From positions 1 to 48,136 of the forward strand of contig NZ_VOTZ01000020.1 of assembly GCF_024372745.1 (NCBI RefSeq): a stretch of DNA of 48,136 nucleotides, written 5' to 3'. A program made the translations under genes and the position numbers. The notes beneath the pieces are model-generated. The model worked only from the letters and a program-made list of their open reading frames with translations. It was not told the DNA's origin and searched no databases. Shown here piece by piece: positions 30,805 to 39,736 of the stretch. The first letter of the stretch is position 1. Each line of letters starts with the position of its first letter. The DNA is from Methanocalculus taiwanensis (GTDB lineage Archaea > Halobacteriota > Methanomicrobia > Methanomicrobiales > Methanocorpusculaceae).

Positions 30805-30859
30805 TGACAATGTAATGGGACGGGGATACGTTTAATTATATTGATTCATCAGGTGTGAA

Positions 30860-31516
30860 TTGAGTAAAGACGAAGCAGACGTTCTGCATTCAATAGAGAT
30901 ACCAATAACTATTAAGATTTCGAGCCAATACTTCAGAACCAACAGGCAGATACCGCTGCCTGATTTCGCGAGATCCATGACGACAAGTGAACTAAAGGGG
31001 GGACCAACCCAGCCCGAAATATGTGCCGTTGCGGTTGACAAGCTCGGAATCCGCCCGGGTGACACAGTTGCCGATATCGGGTGCGGAACCGGAACAGTCA
31101 GTATTGCCATTGCACGGACCGCACAGAGAGTATATGCAATAGACATCCGTCCTGAGGCGATAACGGTTGCTGAAGATACAATTGCCAAATCCGGATTGAC
31201 AAACATCACTCTAATCGAGGACGACGCATGCAGTTTCCTTCAGGAGTCTGAGAGGATTGATCTGGCGTTTGTCGGGGGCTCAAAAGGGCTTCCCCGGATC
31301 CTCCTGCTGTTAGCAGAGAAGAGGGTACGGACGATTGTGGTAAACGCGGTTCTCATCGAGACCGCAACATCTGCGATCAACACCATGCGGGCACTTGGGA
31401 TCTTCGCTGAAGCCATCCATCTTCAGGTCTCGCGATCCCATGATCTCGCCGGAAAAACGATGTTCAAGCCGGAAAATCCGATCTATATCATCGTCGGGAG
31501 GTGTGTATCATACTGA
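30860..31516 (+). CDS. cbiT: Cobalt-precorrin-6B C15-methyltransferase (decarboxylating)
   Basis: A SAM-dependent class I methyltransferase of the anaerobic cobalamin path. It methylates C15 and removes the acetate carboxyl at ring C. The SAM motif is VADIGCGTGTVSIAIA, and the preceding IPLPDFARSMTTSELKGG matches the conserved N-terminal loop of CbiT. The start is unsure: TTG at 30860 gives 218 residues with about 30 extra at the front, while ATG at 30977 would cut into the conserved loop. It opens an eight-gene operon and overlaps cbiL by 16 bases. Confidence 0.85.
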   Translation: MSKDEADVLHSIEIPITIKISSQYFRTNRQIPLPDFARSMTTSELKGGPTQPEICAVAVDKLGIRPGDTVADIGCGTGTVSIAIARTAQRVYAIDIRPEAITVAEDTIAKSGLTNITLIEDDACSFLQESERIDLAFVGGSKGLPRILLLLAEKRVRTIVVNAVLIETATSAINTMRALGIFAEAIHLQVSRSHDLAGKTMFKPENPIYIIVGRCVSY

Positions 31517-32121
31517 TTGCAGTCGGGCTCGGACCTGGAGATCCCGAACTCATCACCCTCAGGGCAGCCCGGCTCCTCAGGGAGGCTGACTCGGTCTTTG
31601 TCCCGGGTGAGATGGCATACAACCTTGTCTCTGCATACCGAAATGATGCTATCACGCTTGATTTCCCAATGACTGCTGATGAGTCCTATATCGAGTCATG
31701 TATGGAAGAGAATGCACAGAAGATCGCGCCACATGCCCTTATGGGGACCGCAGTCTTTGGGATCATCGGGGATCCGAACTTCTTCTCCACCTTTTCCCGG
31801 CTGACGGCTATCCTAAAACGCGATCATCCGGAGATTGAATGCAGCACGGTGCCGGGGATCAGCTCGATCACGGCACTTCCTTCGGTGGCGGGTGTTCCAA
31901 TCCAGAAGAGTTTTTCTGTCTCCGACGGATCTGAACAGGATGTACGGATCACGCTAAAAGTACGGCGGCCCAGACAGACGGCAGACGACCTGAAGAGAGA
32001 GGGCTATTCTGAGTTTATCCTTGTGGAGCGGATGTACATGGATGATATGACGATCTATTCCGGTGATGAATTGCCTGAAAAATCCAATTATTTCAGTATA
32101 CTCTATGCGAGGAGACCATGA
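31501..32121 (+). CDS. cbiL: Cobalt-factor II C20-methyltransferase
   Basis: A 206-residue tetrapyrrole methylase that methylates C20 of cobalt-factor II to make cobalt-factor III. The family motif GLGPGDPELITLRAARLL is at the N-terminus, and a second motif is ECSTVPGISSITALP. The start is a GTG at 31501, inside the end of cbiT, with GGGAG directly before it. It ends with an ATGA overlap with cbiF. Confidence 0.92.
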   Translation: MCIILIAVGLGPGDPELITLRAARLLREADSVFVPGEMAYNLVSAYRNDAITLDFPMTADESYIESCMEENAQKIAPHALMGTAVFGIIGDPNFFSTFSRLTAILKRDHPEIECSTVPGISSITALPSVAGVPIQKSFSVSDGSEQDVRITLKVRRPRQTADDLKREGYSEFILVERMYMDDMTIYSGDELPEKSNYFSILYARRP

Positions 32122-32834
32122 GAGAGTTTTATATTGTCGGTGCTGGATGCGGAGATCCCGGCCTGATCACGGTGAAGGGGATGGATCTCCTGAAGAAAGC
32201 AGATATCCTGATCTATGCAGGATCTCTTGTGAACCCTGAGCTTGTTTCTGCATCGAAAGCAGCCATAAAACTTGATTCGTCAAAGATGAACCTGGAAGAG
32301 ATCTGCGGAGCTGTCAGGGATGGAATCCGGGATAAAAAACTCGTTGTAAGGCTCCATTCAGGAGATCCTGCACTCTATGGAGCCATTGTTGAACAGATTG
32401 CAATCCTGGAGAAGGAGGGGATCAGTGCAGAGATCATACCTGGCGTCTCATCCCTCTTTGGGGCAGCTGCTGCACTTAACACCCAGCTCACTCTGAGGGG
32501 CGTTTCGGAGAGCGTCATCATCACCCGTCCGGCGGGTGAAACGCTCGAAGACGACCGGATCGCGGAATTCTCACGCACCGGCGAGACGCTTGTTATCTTC
32601 CTTGGGACTGAGAAGCTGAGGGATATTATGGCACGGGTGGAATGTCCGCAGGATACCCCTGTTGCCGTTGTATACCATGCCACCTGGGATGATCAGAAGA
32701 TCGTCAAAGGAACAGTCGCCGATATCGCAGACAAGGTAGAAGAAGCCGGTATAACAAAGACTGCTTTGATAGTAATCGGCAGAGCAGTCCTTGGAACCGA
32801 AAGTGGATTTATCCATTCCCATCTCTATTCATGA
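32118..32834 (+). CDS. cbiF: Cobalt-precorrin-4 C11-methyltransferase
   Basis: A 238-residue tetrapyrrole methylase acting at C11. Motifs are YIVGAGCGDPGLITVKGMDL, ADILIYAGSLVNPELV (strongly typical of CbiF/CobM), RLHSGDPALYGA and EIIPGVSSLFGAAAAL. It overlaps both neighbours by four bases (ATGA), the mark of tight translational coupling in this operon. Confidence 0.95.
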   Translation: MREFYIVGAGCGDPGLITVKGMDLLKKADILIYAGSLVNPELVSASKAAIKLDSSKMNLEEICGAVRDGIRDKKLVVRLHSGDPALYGAIVEQIAILEKEGISAEIIPGVSSLFGAAAALNTQLTLRGVSESVIITRPAGETLEDDRIAEFSRTGETLVIFLGTEKLRDIMARVECPQDTPVAVVYHATWDDQKIVKGTVADIADKVEEAGITKTALIVIGRAVLGTESGFIHSHLYS

Positions 32835-33700
32835 AATATTGCATCATCGCCCTGCCACGTTTTTCCCAGCTCGGAGAAAAGATAGCAGAGGCGATTGATG
32901 CCGATATTCTCCCCTATGAGGAGGGAATCTTCAAAACAGCATTTGCGGATTATAAGGGGATCATTGCGGTGATGTCAGCCGGAATTGTTATCCGATCCAT
33001 AGCCCCGCTGCTCACTGACAAATGGCATGATCCGGGGATCGTCGTCGTGACCCCGGATGGGAAGTATGGAATCCCGATCCTCGGCGGCCACCATGGCGCA
33101 AATGATCTCGCCTCCCGCCTTGGAGAGATCGGGATCATTCCGGTTATCTCCACCGCAACTGAGGTGCATGGACGTCCGTCTGTCGAGGGATATGCCCAGG
33201 CTGTTGAGTGCAGGGTGATCAATCGCCCCTCGACCCGGAGAGTGAATGCCGCATTCCTTGATGGCGATGTGCCGGTCTACGAGATACCAAAGCCCGGCAT
33301 CGTGGTGGCGGGGCCGGGGGTCTCGGTCCTGATCCGGTCAAAACCCTATACGATTGGAATAGGAGCACGACTTGGGATTACGCCTGAAGAAGTGGTTGAT
33401 GCGGTCACATCCGCACTCAGGGAAGCCGGAATCCGGGCAGATGAGGTGGGAGCATTTGCAACAACCGAGAAGAAACGCCCAGATCAAGGCCTTGCCGAAG
33501 GGATCAGTCGGCTTGGGGGTGTACTCATTTACCTTGGCGATGATATGATCAACAGTATTGGTACAGCATCTCCATCACGGGCAGGCCTGATCGGTCTTTG
33601 CGGGGTTGCCGAACCTGCCGCCATCGCCTGCTCGGAGAAGGGAGAGCTGATTATGAAGAAGAAGATCTACGGAAGGGTGACCATTGCAATCGGAAGGTAA
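32831..33700 (+). CDS. cbiG: Cobalt-precorrin-5A hydrolase
   Basis: A 289-residue protein that opens the ring-A delta-lactone and releases the C2 unit as acetaldehyde. The CbiG features are FADYKGIIAVMSAGIVIRSI, DGKYGIPILGGHHGANDLA and the C-terminal domain IGIGARLGITPEEVVDAV. It ends within the first 17 bases of cbiH. No fusion to other cobalamin enzymes is present, unlike in some species. Confidence 0.95.
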   Translation: MKYCIIALPRFSQLGEKIAEAIDADILPYEEGIFKTAFADYKGIIAVMSAGIVIRSIAPLLTDKWHDPGIVVVTPDGKYGIPILGGHHGANDLASRLGEIGIIPVISTATEVHGRPSVEGYAQAVECRVINRPSTRRVNAAFLDGDVPVYEIPKPGIVVAGPGVSVLIRSKPYTIGIGARLGITPEEVVDAVTSALREAGIRADEVGAFATTEKKRPDQGLAEGISRLGGVLIYLGDDMINSIGTASPSRAGLIGLCGVAEPAAIACSEKGELIMKKKIYGRVTIAIGR

Positions 33701-34466
33701 ACAAACAGGCCTCCTTTCGATCGTCAGCACAGGCCCCGGGAATATCCAGCAACTTACCCCGGCAGCCTTAAAAGCGATCGCAAAGGCAGAGTATGTCATA
33801 GGGAACAATGTCTATATCGACCTGATCCGGCCACTTATTGAGGGGAAGGAGGTCGTGAAAAGTCCGATGGGCGAAGAGGTGAACCGTGCGCAGCTGGCAC
33901 TCGATCTCGCTGAGAAGCATCGTGTCGCGATGGTATCGGGCGGGGATGCAGGGGTCTACGGGATGGCCGGGATAGTTATCGAAGTTGCAGAGAGGACAGG
34001 CTCCACGGTTGCAATCGAGGTGATCCCGGGAGTTACTGCAGCAACTGCCGCAGCATCATGTATCGGCTCCCCGTTGTCAGGCGATTATGTGACCCTCTCG
34101 CTCTCTGACCTCCTCACACCCTGGGAAGTGATTGGGATGCGGCTTGACCATGCATCCGCAATGGGCGTTCCGCTTGCGATCTACAATCCCCGGAGCAGGG
34201 GGCGGCCGCATAACCTGGATACCGCACTTGCGATCATCTCAAAGCACAGGGAGGATGAGACGCCTGTTGCTGTTGTGAAGAATGCATACCGTCCCGGTGA
34301 AGAGCGGCATATCATGACACTTGATGAGCTGAAGGCTGACACATCAATTGTGGATATGCATTCGATTGTGATCATCGGCGGACTGGAAAGCAGGATATGG
34401 AAGGTGGGAGACGATGTCAGAGGAATTATCACCCCGCGTGGATACCACAGAAAATACGTATATTGA
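33684..34466 (+). CDS. cbiH: Cobalt-precorrin-3 C17-methyltransferase
   Basis: A 260-residue tetrapyrrole methylase that methylates C17 and drives ring contraction. Motifs are LLSIVSTGPGNIQQLTPAAL, VAMVSGGDAGVYGMAGIV, EVIPGVTAATAAASCIGSP and YNPRSRGRPHNL. The start is a TTG at 33684 inside the end of cbiG, with GAAGGGTGA just before it. It overlaps cbiC by 53 bases, the longest same-strand overlap in this operon. Confidence 0.94.
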   Translation: MQSEGKQTGLLSIVSTGPGNIQQLTPAALKAIAKAEYVIGNNVYIDLIRPLIEGKEVVKSPMGEEVNRAQLALDLAEKHRVAMVSGGDAGVYGMAGIVIEVAERTGSTVAIEVIPGVTAATAAASCIGSPLSGDYVTLSLSDLLTPWEVIGMRLDHASAMGVPLAIYNPRSRGRPHNLDTALAIISKHREDETPVAVVKNAYRPGEERHIMTLDELKADTSIVDMHSIVIIGGLESRIWKVGDDVRGIITPRGYHRKYVY

Positions 34467-35067
34467 TCTCGGCGCAGATACCCTTGAGGGGTATGCGATC
34501 GCAAAGACAAGCAGGCAGCTTGCCAGGGAGGCGATCGGTGATAAAACGCCTGAGGATCGGATCCGCCAGCGGTGTTCGGTTGCTGTCGGGGACTTTACAA
34601 TGGCGGATCTAATGCGTTTTGAGCATGATCCGATCACTGCCGGTGTTGCTGCGATCCGGGATGGAGCCCCGATCTATACGGATATCAGGATGGTTCAGGT
34701 CGGCATCCTGAAGAGGGGGCACACGTGCACTGTCGAATGCGCCCTCGATTATGGCGCTGACATTGCAGCAGCTAAAGAGATCACCCGGACATCAGCCGGG
34801 TTTTGTGCACTCGGGGAGACACTATCCGGCTCTATTGTTGTGATCGGAAATGCCCCCTCTGCCCTCCTCTCCATCTGCAAAATGATCGAAGAGGGAATTG
34901 TCCCCGCACTTGTGATTGGAACTCCTGTCGGGTTTGTGAATGCGGCCGAGTCAAAGGAGCTCCTCAGGACAATGCCGGTTCCCTCGGTATCAAATTTCGG
35001 GACACGCGGCGGCACGCCCATTGCGGTTGCGAGCATGAATGAGATCATCACCATCTCGTTAAAGTAG
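34414..35067 (+). CDS. cbiC: Cobalt-precorrin-8 methylmutase
   Basis: A 217-residue isomerase that moves the methyl from C11 to C12 and yields cobyrinate. Characteristic segments are RCSVAVGDFTMADLMRFEHDPI, PIYTDIRMVQVGI and VIGTPVGFVNAAESKELL. The start at ATG 34414 has GGAAGGTGGGAG upstream and lies in the end of cbiH. It ends three bases before cbiD. Confidence 0.95.
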   Translation: MSEELSPRVDTTENTYIDLGADTLEGYAIAKTSRQLAREAIGDKTPEDRIRQRCSVAVGDFTMADLMRFEHDPITAGVAAIRDGAPIYTDIRMVQVGILKRGHTCTVECALDYGADIAAAKEITRTSAGFCALGETLSGSIVVIGNAPSALLSICKMIEEGIVPALVIGTPVGFVNAAESKELLRTMPVPSVSNFGTRGGTPIAVASMNEIITISLK

Positions 35068-35070
35068 ATT

Positions 35071-36066
35071 ATGATCGATCCGGTAACCGGGTTCTCCTAT
35101 CCAGACGAGTGGATAAGGCGTGCCAGTGAGAAAGGGGATATCACCTCTGTTGAAGAGGGTAGAGCTGTCCTGACAGCCTCCGGTGCGATACTCCGGCGGG
35201 GGATCACCACCGGGGCAACGGCGGCAGCGGCAGCAAAGGCAGCTGTTCTTTCGCTAAGGCATCCGGTATCCGGGGTGGAACTCCTTCTCCCCTGTGGAAT
35301 ACGGGTGATGGTTGATGCTACCGGTGAGAGTGGAGGGGGATCTGCGGTGAAGGATCCTGGCGACTACCCGGATGACCGGACAGCAGGGCTCCTCTTCCTT
35401 GCCGTTGCCGTTCCTGATGAGGGGATTTATGTCTGCGCAGGCGAGGGGATCGGGAGGTTTGCCCGTGACACCCCCCGCTATCTCGAGGGCGAGCCTGCGA
35501 TCTCCCCCCCGGCACGCGAATGTATCCACAATGCAATCACTGAAGCAATCCGGGAGATCGGACTCTCCGGTGCGCACATCACCCTCAGCGTCGTTGGCGG
35601 CAGGGAGGCAGGGGCAGATACCTTAAATCCGAAGGTCGGGGTTGTTGGCGGGATCTCCCTCCTCGGCACAACCGGCTTTGTCGAGCCATGGGACGATCAT
35701 CTCGAATCAACGATGGAAGAGCGGGTGCGTGCCGCCGATCGTCTGGTGATCACAACCGGCAGGATCGGCCTGCGGATATCCCGCCTGCTATTCCCCGAAC
35801 ATGAGGTGGTACTCGCCGGATCAAAAATTGGGCAGGCGCTTGCAGCTTCACATGATGATGTGATCCTTTGCGGCCTTCCAGGTCTTGTCCTGAAGTTTCT
35901 CAGGCCCGATATCCTTGACGGAACCGGGTACCAGACGGTGGAGGAGTATATCGCCACACCAGAAGGTATCACGTCGATGAAAGAGATACTGGAAGAGAGT
36001 GTTCCCAAGGGTGTAAGGGTTGTGATTGTAAGCCGGGATGGGGAGATCATGGGTGATTCCGCATGA
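35071..36066 (+). CDS. cbiD: Cobalt-precorrin-5B C1-methyltransferase
   Basis: A 331-residue enzyme that methylates C1 in the anaerobic path. The typical N-terminal ILRRGITTGATAAAAAKAA is present (about 45-63), as are GEGIGRFARDTPRY and the GGISLLGTTGFVEPW segment. It overlaps cbiE by four bases (ATGA). No ribosome binding site is evident before the ATG, which fits translational coupling to cbiC. Confidence 0.95.
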   Translation: MIDPVTGFSYPDEWIRRASEKGDITSVEEGRAVLTASGAILRRGITTGATAAAAAKAAVLSLRHPVSGVELLLPCGIRVMVDATGESGGGSAVKDPGDYPDDRTAGLLFLAVAVPDEGIYVCAGEGIGRFARDTPRYLEGEPAISPPARECIHNAITEAIREIGLSGAHITLSVVGGREAGADTLNPKVGVVGGISLLGTTGFVEPWDDHLESTMEERVRAADRLVITTGRIGLRISRLLFPEHEVVLAGSKIGQALAASHDDVILCGLPGLVLKFLRPDILDGTGYQTVEEYIATPEGITSMKEILEESVPKGVRVVIVSRDGEIMGDSA

Positions 36067-36647
36067 AGGTAGTGGGTGTTGGATGCGGAGACGGGATGCT
36101 GACCGAAGAGGCAATCTCTGCAATCAGTGAAGCACGATTGATCTACGGCTCCAACCGTGCAATCGAGCGGGTACGGCGATACATCAATACCGGTTGCACC
36201 GTCAATGTGATCACCGATTACAAAGCCCTCAGGGGATTACCCGATCATGCCGTGATCCTCTCGACAGGCGATCCCCTCCTGGCCGGACTCGGGACCCTTG
36301 GCGGTGAGATCATCTGCGGGATATCAAGCCTTCAGGCGGCATTCGCTGCTCTGGGCATCCCATGGAGCAATGTGTCGGTGATCGATGCCCATGGAAAAGA
36401 TCATGAAGGGGCGATCACTGATGCTGCCATCGATTGTAGAAGGAGCCGCCCCGTATTCATCATCGCCGATCCAAAATTCCCGGTTCGCAAACTAGCAGAT
36501 GCGCTGCATGGAATGGATCTGTTGATCCATATATGCCAGAACCTTGGGGAGCCGGGTGAGCGGATCATCACCGGTACACCGGATAATCCGCCGGTTCCGG
36601 ATTCAACACTCTTCTGCTGTATCGTTTTGCCCAACCGGACGGAGTGA
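36063..36647 (+). CDS. cbiE: Cobalt-precorrin-7 C5-methyltransferase
   Basis: A 194-residue tetrapyrrole methylase acting at C5; CbiT, the C15 partner, is the first gene of the same operon. Motifs are VVGVGCGDGMLTEEAISAI, YGSNRAIERV and VILSTGDPLLAGLG. The last 45 bases overlap the convergent cobalt transporter ATPase gene. The early and late genes cbiJ, cbiP, cbiB and cobS are not in the window. Confidence 0.93.
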   Translation: MKVVGVGCGDGMLTEEAISAISEARLIYGSNRAIERVRRYINTGCTVNVITDYKALRGLPDHAVILSTGDPLLAGLGTLGGEIICGISSLQAAFAALGIPWSNVSVIDAHGKDHEGAITDAAIDCRRSRPVFIIADPKFPVRKLADALHGMDLLIHICQNLGEPGERIITGTPDNPPVPDSTLFCCIVLPNRTE

Positions 36648-37787
36648 GAGAGGGATTCTGCTCTCTTCACAAAATTCCGCTATCCTTTTCCTGACACGAT
36701 CGATCATCCCTCCGCTGGTCACGATTACAACCGTCTCCTGCCTGAGTGCATGGAGGATCGAGGCATCGATGACGCCATAGGTGAAATCTGCTACAATCCC
36801 CGCTTCCGCGAGCTGCCGTTTAGCAGTTGTCCCCATCACTCCGATCCGAAGCGAAGAGACCGTCTCCATGAGCAGGCGGAGGGTACCATCCAACCCGGAT
36901 GCGCAATCAATCAGGTAAATCGGTGCCGGTGGATGGTGTGTGGCTGTGGTGGCTGCCATCTCCTCGATCCGCTGTGCCATCTCAAGGAGCCCGGCCGGGG
37001 GATCGCGATCCTTCATGATGCCACGGCAGGCAAGGTGGTGGTGGAGCGAGAGAACAGCGGGCTGTGTCAGGTGTGCCCGCCGCATCAGGTCCGCATCGCA
37101 GAAGACCGAGCAGGGTTTTGCATGAGTGAGGATCTCACCCCCTTCAATCAGCACCACATCATCTGCCCAGGAATAGGCGAGCTCCACATCATGGGTCGAG
37201 AGGAGGATCGTCACCCCCTGCTGGTTGATCTCTTCGAGGAGATCCATTATTTCCGCAGCACCCGCCGGATCAAGCGAGCTTGTAGGCTCGTCAAAGATCA
37301 GGATCTCGGGTTTCATCGCAAGCACTCCGGCGATTGCGGCCCGCTTCTTCTCGCCGCCGGAGAGATGATGCGGGGGCCGTCGTTCATATCCGGTGAGCCC
37401 GACTGCAAAGAGGGCATCCGAGACCGCCTGCCGGATCTCATCCTCACCCCAACCCAGGTTCAGGGGCCCAAAAGCCACATCCTGGTACAGGGTCGGGGCA
37501 AAGAGCTGAGAGTCTGAATTCTGGAAGACCATGCCCACCTTTCGGCGTACCTCGCGAAGCTGCCGTGATGCATATTTAATCGGCTCTCCGCCGACAAGCA
37601 CTTCGCCAGATGTCGGCCTGAGGGTGCCGTTGCACATCAGGAGGAGGGTGGTTTTCCCGGCACCATTCGGGCCGACAAGTGCAGTCCGGCTCCCTTTCTT
37701 CAGGGAAAAGCTGACTGCTTTCAGTGAGTCCGGGTGGCCTGTATAGGCGAAGTTGAGATCCTTGAATTCGATTGCGGGTACTGGCAT
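36603..37787 (-). CDS. cbiO: Cobalt ECF transporter ATPase with C-terminal extension
   Basis: A 394-residue ABC ATPase that powers cobalt uptake with CbiMNQ. The Walker A is LVGPNGAGKTTLLLM, the signature motif HLSGGEKKRAAIAGVLA, and the Walker B ILIFDEPTSSLDP. The ATPase ends near residue 275. The remaining 120 residues form a Rossmann-like extra region (IYLIDCASGLDGTLRLLMET, IGVMGTTAKRQLAEAGIVAD, VVIVTSGGMIDRVRKRIAEF) that ordinary CbiO proteins of about 280 residues lack. It may sense metal or a ligand; I do not recognise it. Its end overlaps cbiE. Confidence 0.92.
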   Translation of the reverse strand: MPVPAIEFKDLNFAYTGHPDSLKAVSFSLKKGSRTALVGPNGAGKTTLLLMCNGTLRPTSGEVLVGGEPIKYASRQLREVRRKVGMVFQNSDSQLFAPTLYQDVAFGPLNLGWGEDEIRQAVSDALFAVGLTGYERRPPHHLSGGEKKRAAIAGVLAMKPEILIFDEPTSSLDPAGAAEIMDLLEEINQQGVTILLSTHDVELAYSWADDVVLIEGGEILTHAKPCSVFCDADLMRRAHLTQPAVLSLHHHLACRGIMKDRDPPAGLLEMAQRIEEMAATTATHHPPAPIYLIDCASGLDGTLRLLMETVSSLRIGVMGTTAKRQLAEAGIVADFTYGVIDASILHALRQETVVIVTSGGMIDRVRKRIAEFCEESRIPLSLRPVGQNDTAEEC

Positions 37788-37796
37788 GGTATCATC

Positions 37797-38591
37797 TCAT
37801 AACGGGGGGAACGGCAGGGGGAGGAAAGCGAGGATTCCTGCTATTGAAAGGAAGAGAAGAACCGGGAAAAACTGGTAGATAGTCGGGGCGGTTGTGGGTT
37901 CGAGTATCTCAAACTTTCCATCATAACAGCGGAGATCCATTGCAGTCATCAGCTCCTCACCCCGATCCCATGCCCTGATGAAGAGAGAGGAGGCAAGCAT
38001 TGAGATCGCGATGATCCCTTTCCTGAAAGAGGAATACCCGTTTCTCATCACCTGTGCGTTATAGATGGCAACAGCCTCCCCGATGATGACAAAGATCGAA
38101 CGATAGAGGAGCATTGCGAGATCAATGAACTCATCAGGAAGCCTGAGGGATCGGAGTATGCTGAAGAGCTCGATCACCGGCGTTGTCAATGCAATGAAAA
38201 GAAGCCCGCAAGTGCCGCCGATTGCACGTGAAAGAATGAGAAGGGCATGGAGTGCTGCTGCATCGGTTGCGGTCAGGGTAAGCCAGGGGAGCGGTATGGT
38301 GACTATGGGAACGCCGCCGCCTGTTACAAAGAGGATCACAACCACACTCATCAGGGCAAATGATGCCGGGATGAACAGAAGTGCGAGATAGAGGCGTGCC
38401 GGTATCTGTGCGATAAAGACGGTGACTATTGAGAGAATAATTGCAATAAAAAGAGGGGCATAGGGCGTATCTGCTGATATCGCAATCAGGATGCCCCCGA
38501 GCCCGAGAATGAGCTTGATCCGGGTATCAATACCCCGGAGTGCATTCCTGCAGGCATAATCATCCAGGAAATGGTGATCGATTGACTGCAC
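37797..38591 (-). CDS. cbiQ: Cobalt ECF transporter transmembrane subunit
   Basis: A 264-residue membrane protein linking the substrate subunits to the ATPase. Several hydrophobic helices are visible (about 25-60, 65-90, 105-130, 240-260). The coupling region with the conserved Ala-Arg-Gly motif of the family reads RAWDRGEELMTAMDLRCYDG. It lies nine bases upstream of cbiO and follows cbiN on the minus strand. Confidence 0.92.
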   Translation of the reverse strand: MQSIDHHFLDDYACRNALRGIDTRIKLILGLGGILIAISADTPYAPLFIAIILSIVTVFIAQIPARLYLALLFIPASFALMSVVVILFVTGGGVPIVTIPLPWLTLTATDAAALHALLILSRAIGGTCGLLFIALTTPVIELFSILRSLRLPDEFIDLAMLLYRSIFVIIGEAVAIYNAQVMRNGYSSFRKGIIAISMLASSLFIRAWDRGEELMTAMDLRCYDGKFEILEPTTAPTIYQFFPVLLFLSIAGILAFLPLPFPPL

Positions 38592-38627
38592 TGTTCTCTC
38601 TTATTCCTTGATTTATGGTTGTATTAA

Positions 38628-38936
38628 CTACGAGGATGTGTTCTTTGCTCCACGCCAGAGTCCGAAGACATACCCGATGACAAATGCTCCTATGGCTGCC
38701 TGAAGGGCAAAGAGGAGCGATTCGATCTCACCGCTTGGCGGCTCCCAGACCGGATTTGACCAGGGTTCGTATCCCTGCTCTTCGATTAAGTCGGCAGCTG
38801 ACCCATCTGCACCACCCCATGCCTCTTCATCGTCCCCGAGCTCTGCCTGGATGGCAGCGTTCTGGACAAGGAAGATTGCAGCAAAGGCGATTATAACAAC
38901 AGCCACAATTATCTCGAGTGTATACTTCATGCCCAT
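38628..38936 (-). CDS. cbiN: Cobalt ECF transporter accessory subunit
   Basis: A 102-residue protein with two membrane helices ([19 protein letters not shown] and [17 protein letters not shown]) around an acidic external loop ([19 protein letters not shown]). This topology and the gene position between cbiM and cbiQ identify CbiN, which helps load cobalt onto CbiM. It overlaps cbiM by ten bases. Confidence 0.92.
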   Translation of the reverse strand: MGMKYTLEIIVAVVIIAFAAIFLVQNAAIQAELGDDEEAWGGADGSAADLIEEQGYEPWSNPVWEPPSGEIESLLFALQAAIGAFVIGYVFGLWRGAKNTSS

Positions 38937-39622
38937 CCCTCCCTGAGGCGCTCGGCACGTTCCTGCGTAATGACCCCAATCTTGATCAGGATCTCAGGCT
39001 TCAGCTGCACAATGTACTTGAAGACGAGGGCAATGACAAGACCCTCAATGATCGCAAGAGGAATCTGCGTGATCGCAAATATTGCACCAAAGGCAACAAA
39101 AGATGCCATGATACCACCCACTTCAGCGGGGAATGCCAGTGCAAGCTGGAGCGAGGTGACGACATAGGTGATGATATTGGCAAATGCCGCCGCAAAGAAG
39201 ATGGTTACGATCTCATTGATGCCCGCCTTCTTTCCTGCAACAAAGATCGCATATGCCACAACAGGCCCTGCGATGCCCATTGAGAAGAGGTTTGCACCGA
39301 GTGTCGAGAACCCGCCATGGGCGAGAAAGAGCGCCTGGTATACAAGGACGATCAATGCCAGTACCGATGTGATAAAAGGTCCAAAGAGCACCGATCCAAG
39401 GCCGGTACCGGTCGGATGCGAACAGCTCCCGGTGACTGAGGGGAGCTTCAAAGAAGAGAGGACAAAGACGAATGCCCCGGCAACCGCAAGGAGCGGCAGG
39501 GCTTCCCTGTTCTCATGCACCATTCTCCTGAGTGCATAGAACCCCATAATGACAAAGGGGGCAGAGAGGATAAACCAGATCTGCCACCATGGGCTTGGTA
39601 AGAAACCTTCCATGATATGCAT
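38927..39622 (-). CDS. cbiM: Cobalt ECF transporter substrate-binding subunit
   Basis: A 231-residue membrane S-component. The N-terminus [17 protein letters not shown] is the invariant CbiM/NikM metal-binding start, in which His2 takes part in the metal site after Met1. A further conserved segment is [18 protein letters not shown]. Cobalt is preferred over nickel as substrate because the neighbours are all cobalamin genes; sequence alone does not settle it. It is the first gene of cbiMNQO. Confidence 0.94.
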   Translation of the reverse strand: MHIMEGFLPSPWWQIWFILSAPFVIMGFYALRRMVHENREALPLLAVAGAFVFVLSSLKLPSVTGSCSHPTGTGLGSVLFGPFITSVLALIVLVYQALFLAHGGFSTLGANLFSMGIAGPVVAYAIFVAGKKAGINEIVTIFFAAAFANIITYVVTSLQLALAFPAEVGGIMASFVAFGAIFAITQIPLAIIEGLVIALVFKYIVQLKPEILIKIGVITQERAERLREGWA

Positions 39623-39659
39623 AATTACACCAATTTTGTTTTATCTAAATAAGTTTTAC

Positions 39660-39705
39660 TTGTTATAAAAATATACTCTTTTCAATCGCTGACCAGAGTA
39701 TATTT
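39660..39705. promoter_or_regulatory. Divergent cbiM/cbiA promoter region with 11-base inverted repeat
   Basis: AAATATACTCT (39669-39679) and AGAGTATATTT (39695-39705) form a perfect 11-base inverted repeat with a 15-base spacer between the divergent genes cbiM and cbiA. The AT-rich segment TTATAAAAATATAC at the left arm could be a TATA element for either strand. The arrangement suits a dimeric regulator that controls both units, for instance by cobalt, nickel or corrinoid. No cobalamin riboswitch is seen in this short gap. Confidence 0.55.
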
Positions 39706-39736
39706 CTGTTCCCGCACCAAACGCCCTGAACAAGGA

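Noticed and set aside
36750-37517. A 255-codon plus-strand frame across cbiO
   Set aside because: The minus strand has intact Walker A, signature and Walker B motifs, so this is an antisense shadow.
39623-39736. A cobalamin riboswitch before cbiM or cbiA
   Set aside because: The gap is only 114 bases and AT-rich, and I see no B12-box-like sequence or large fold.
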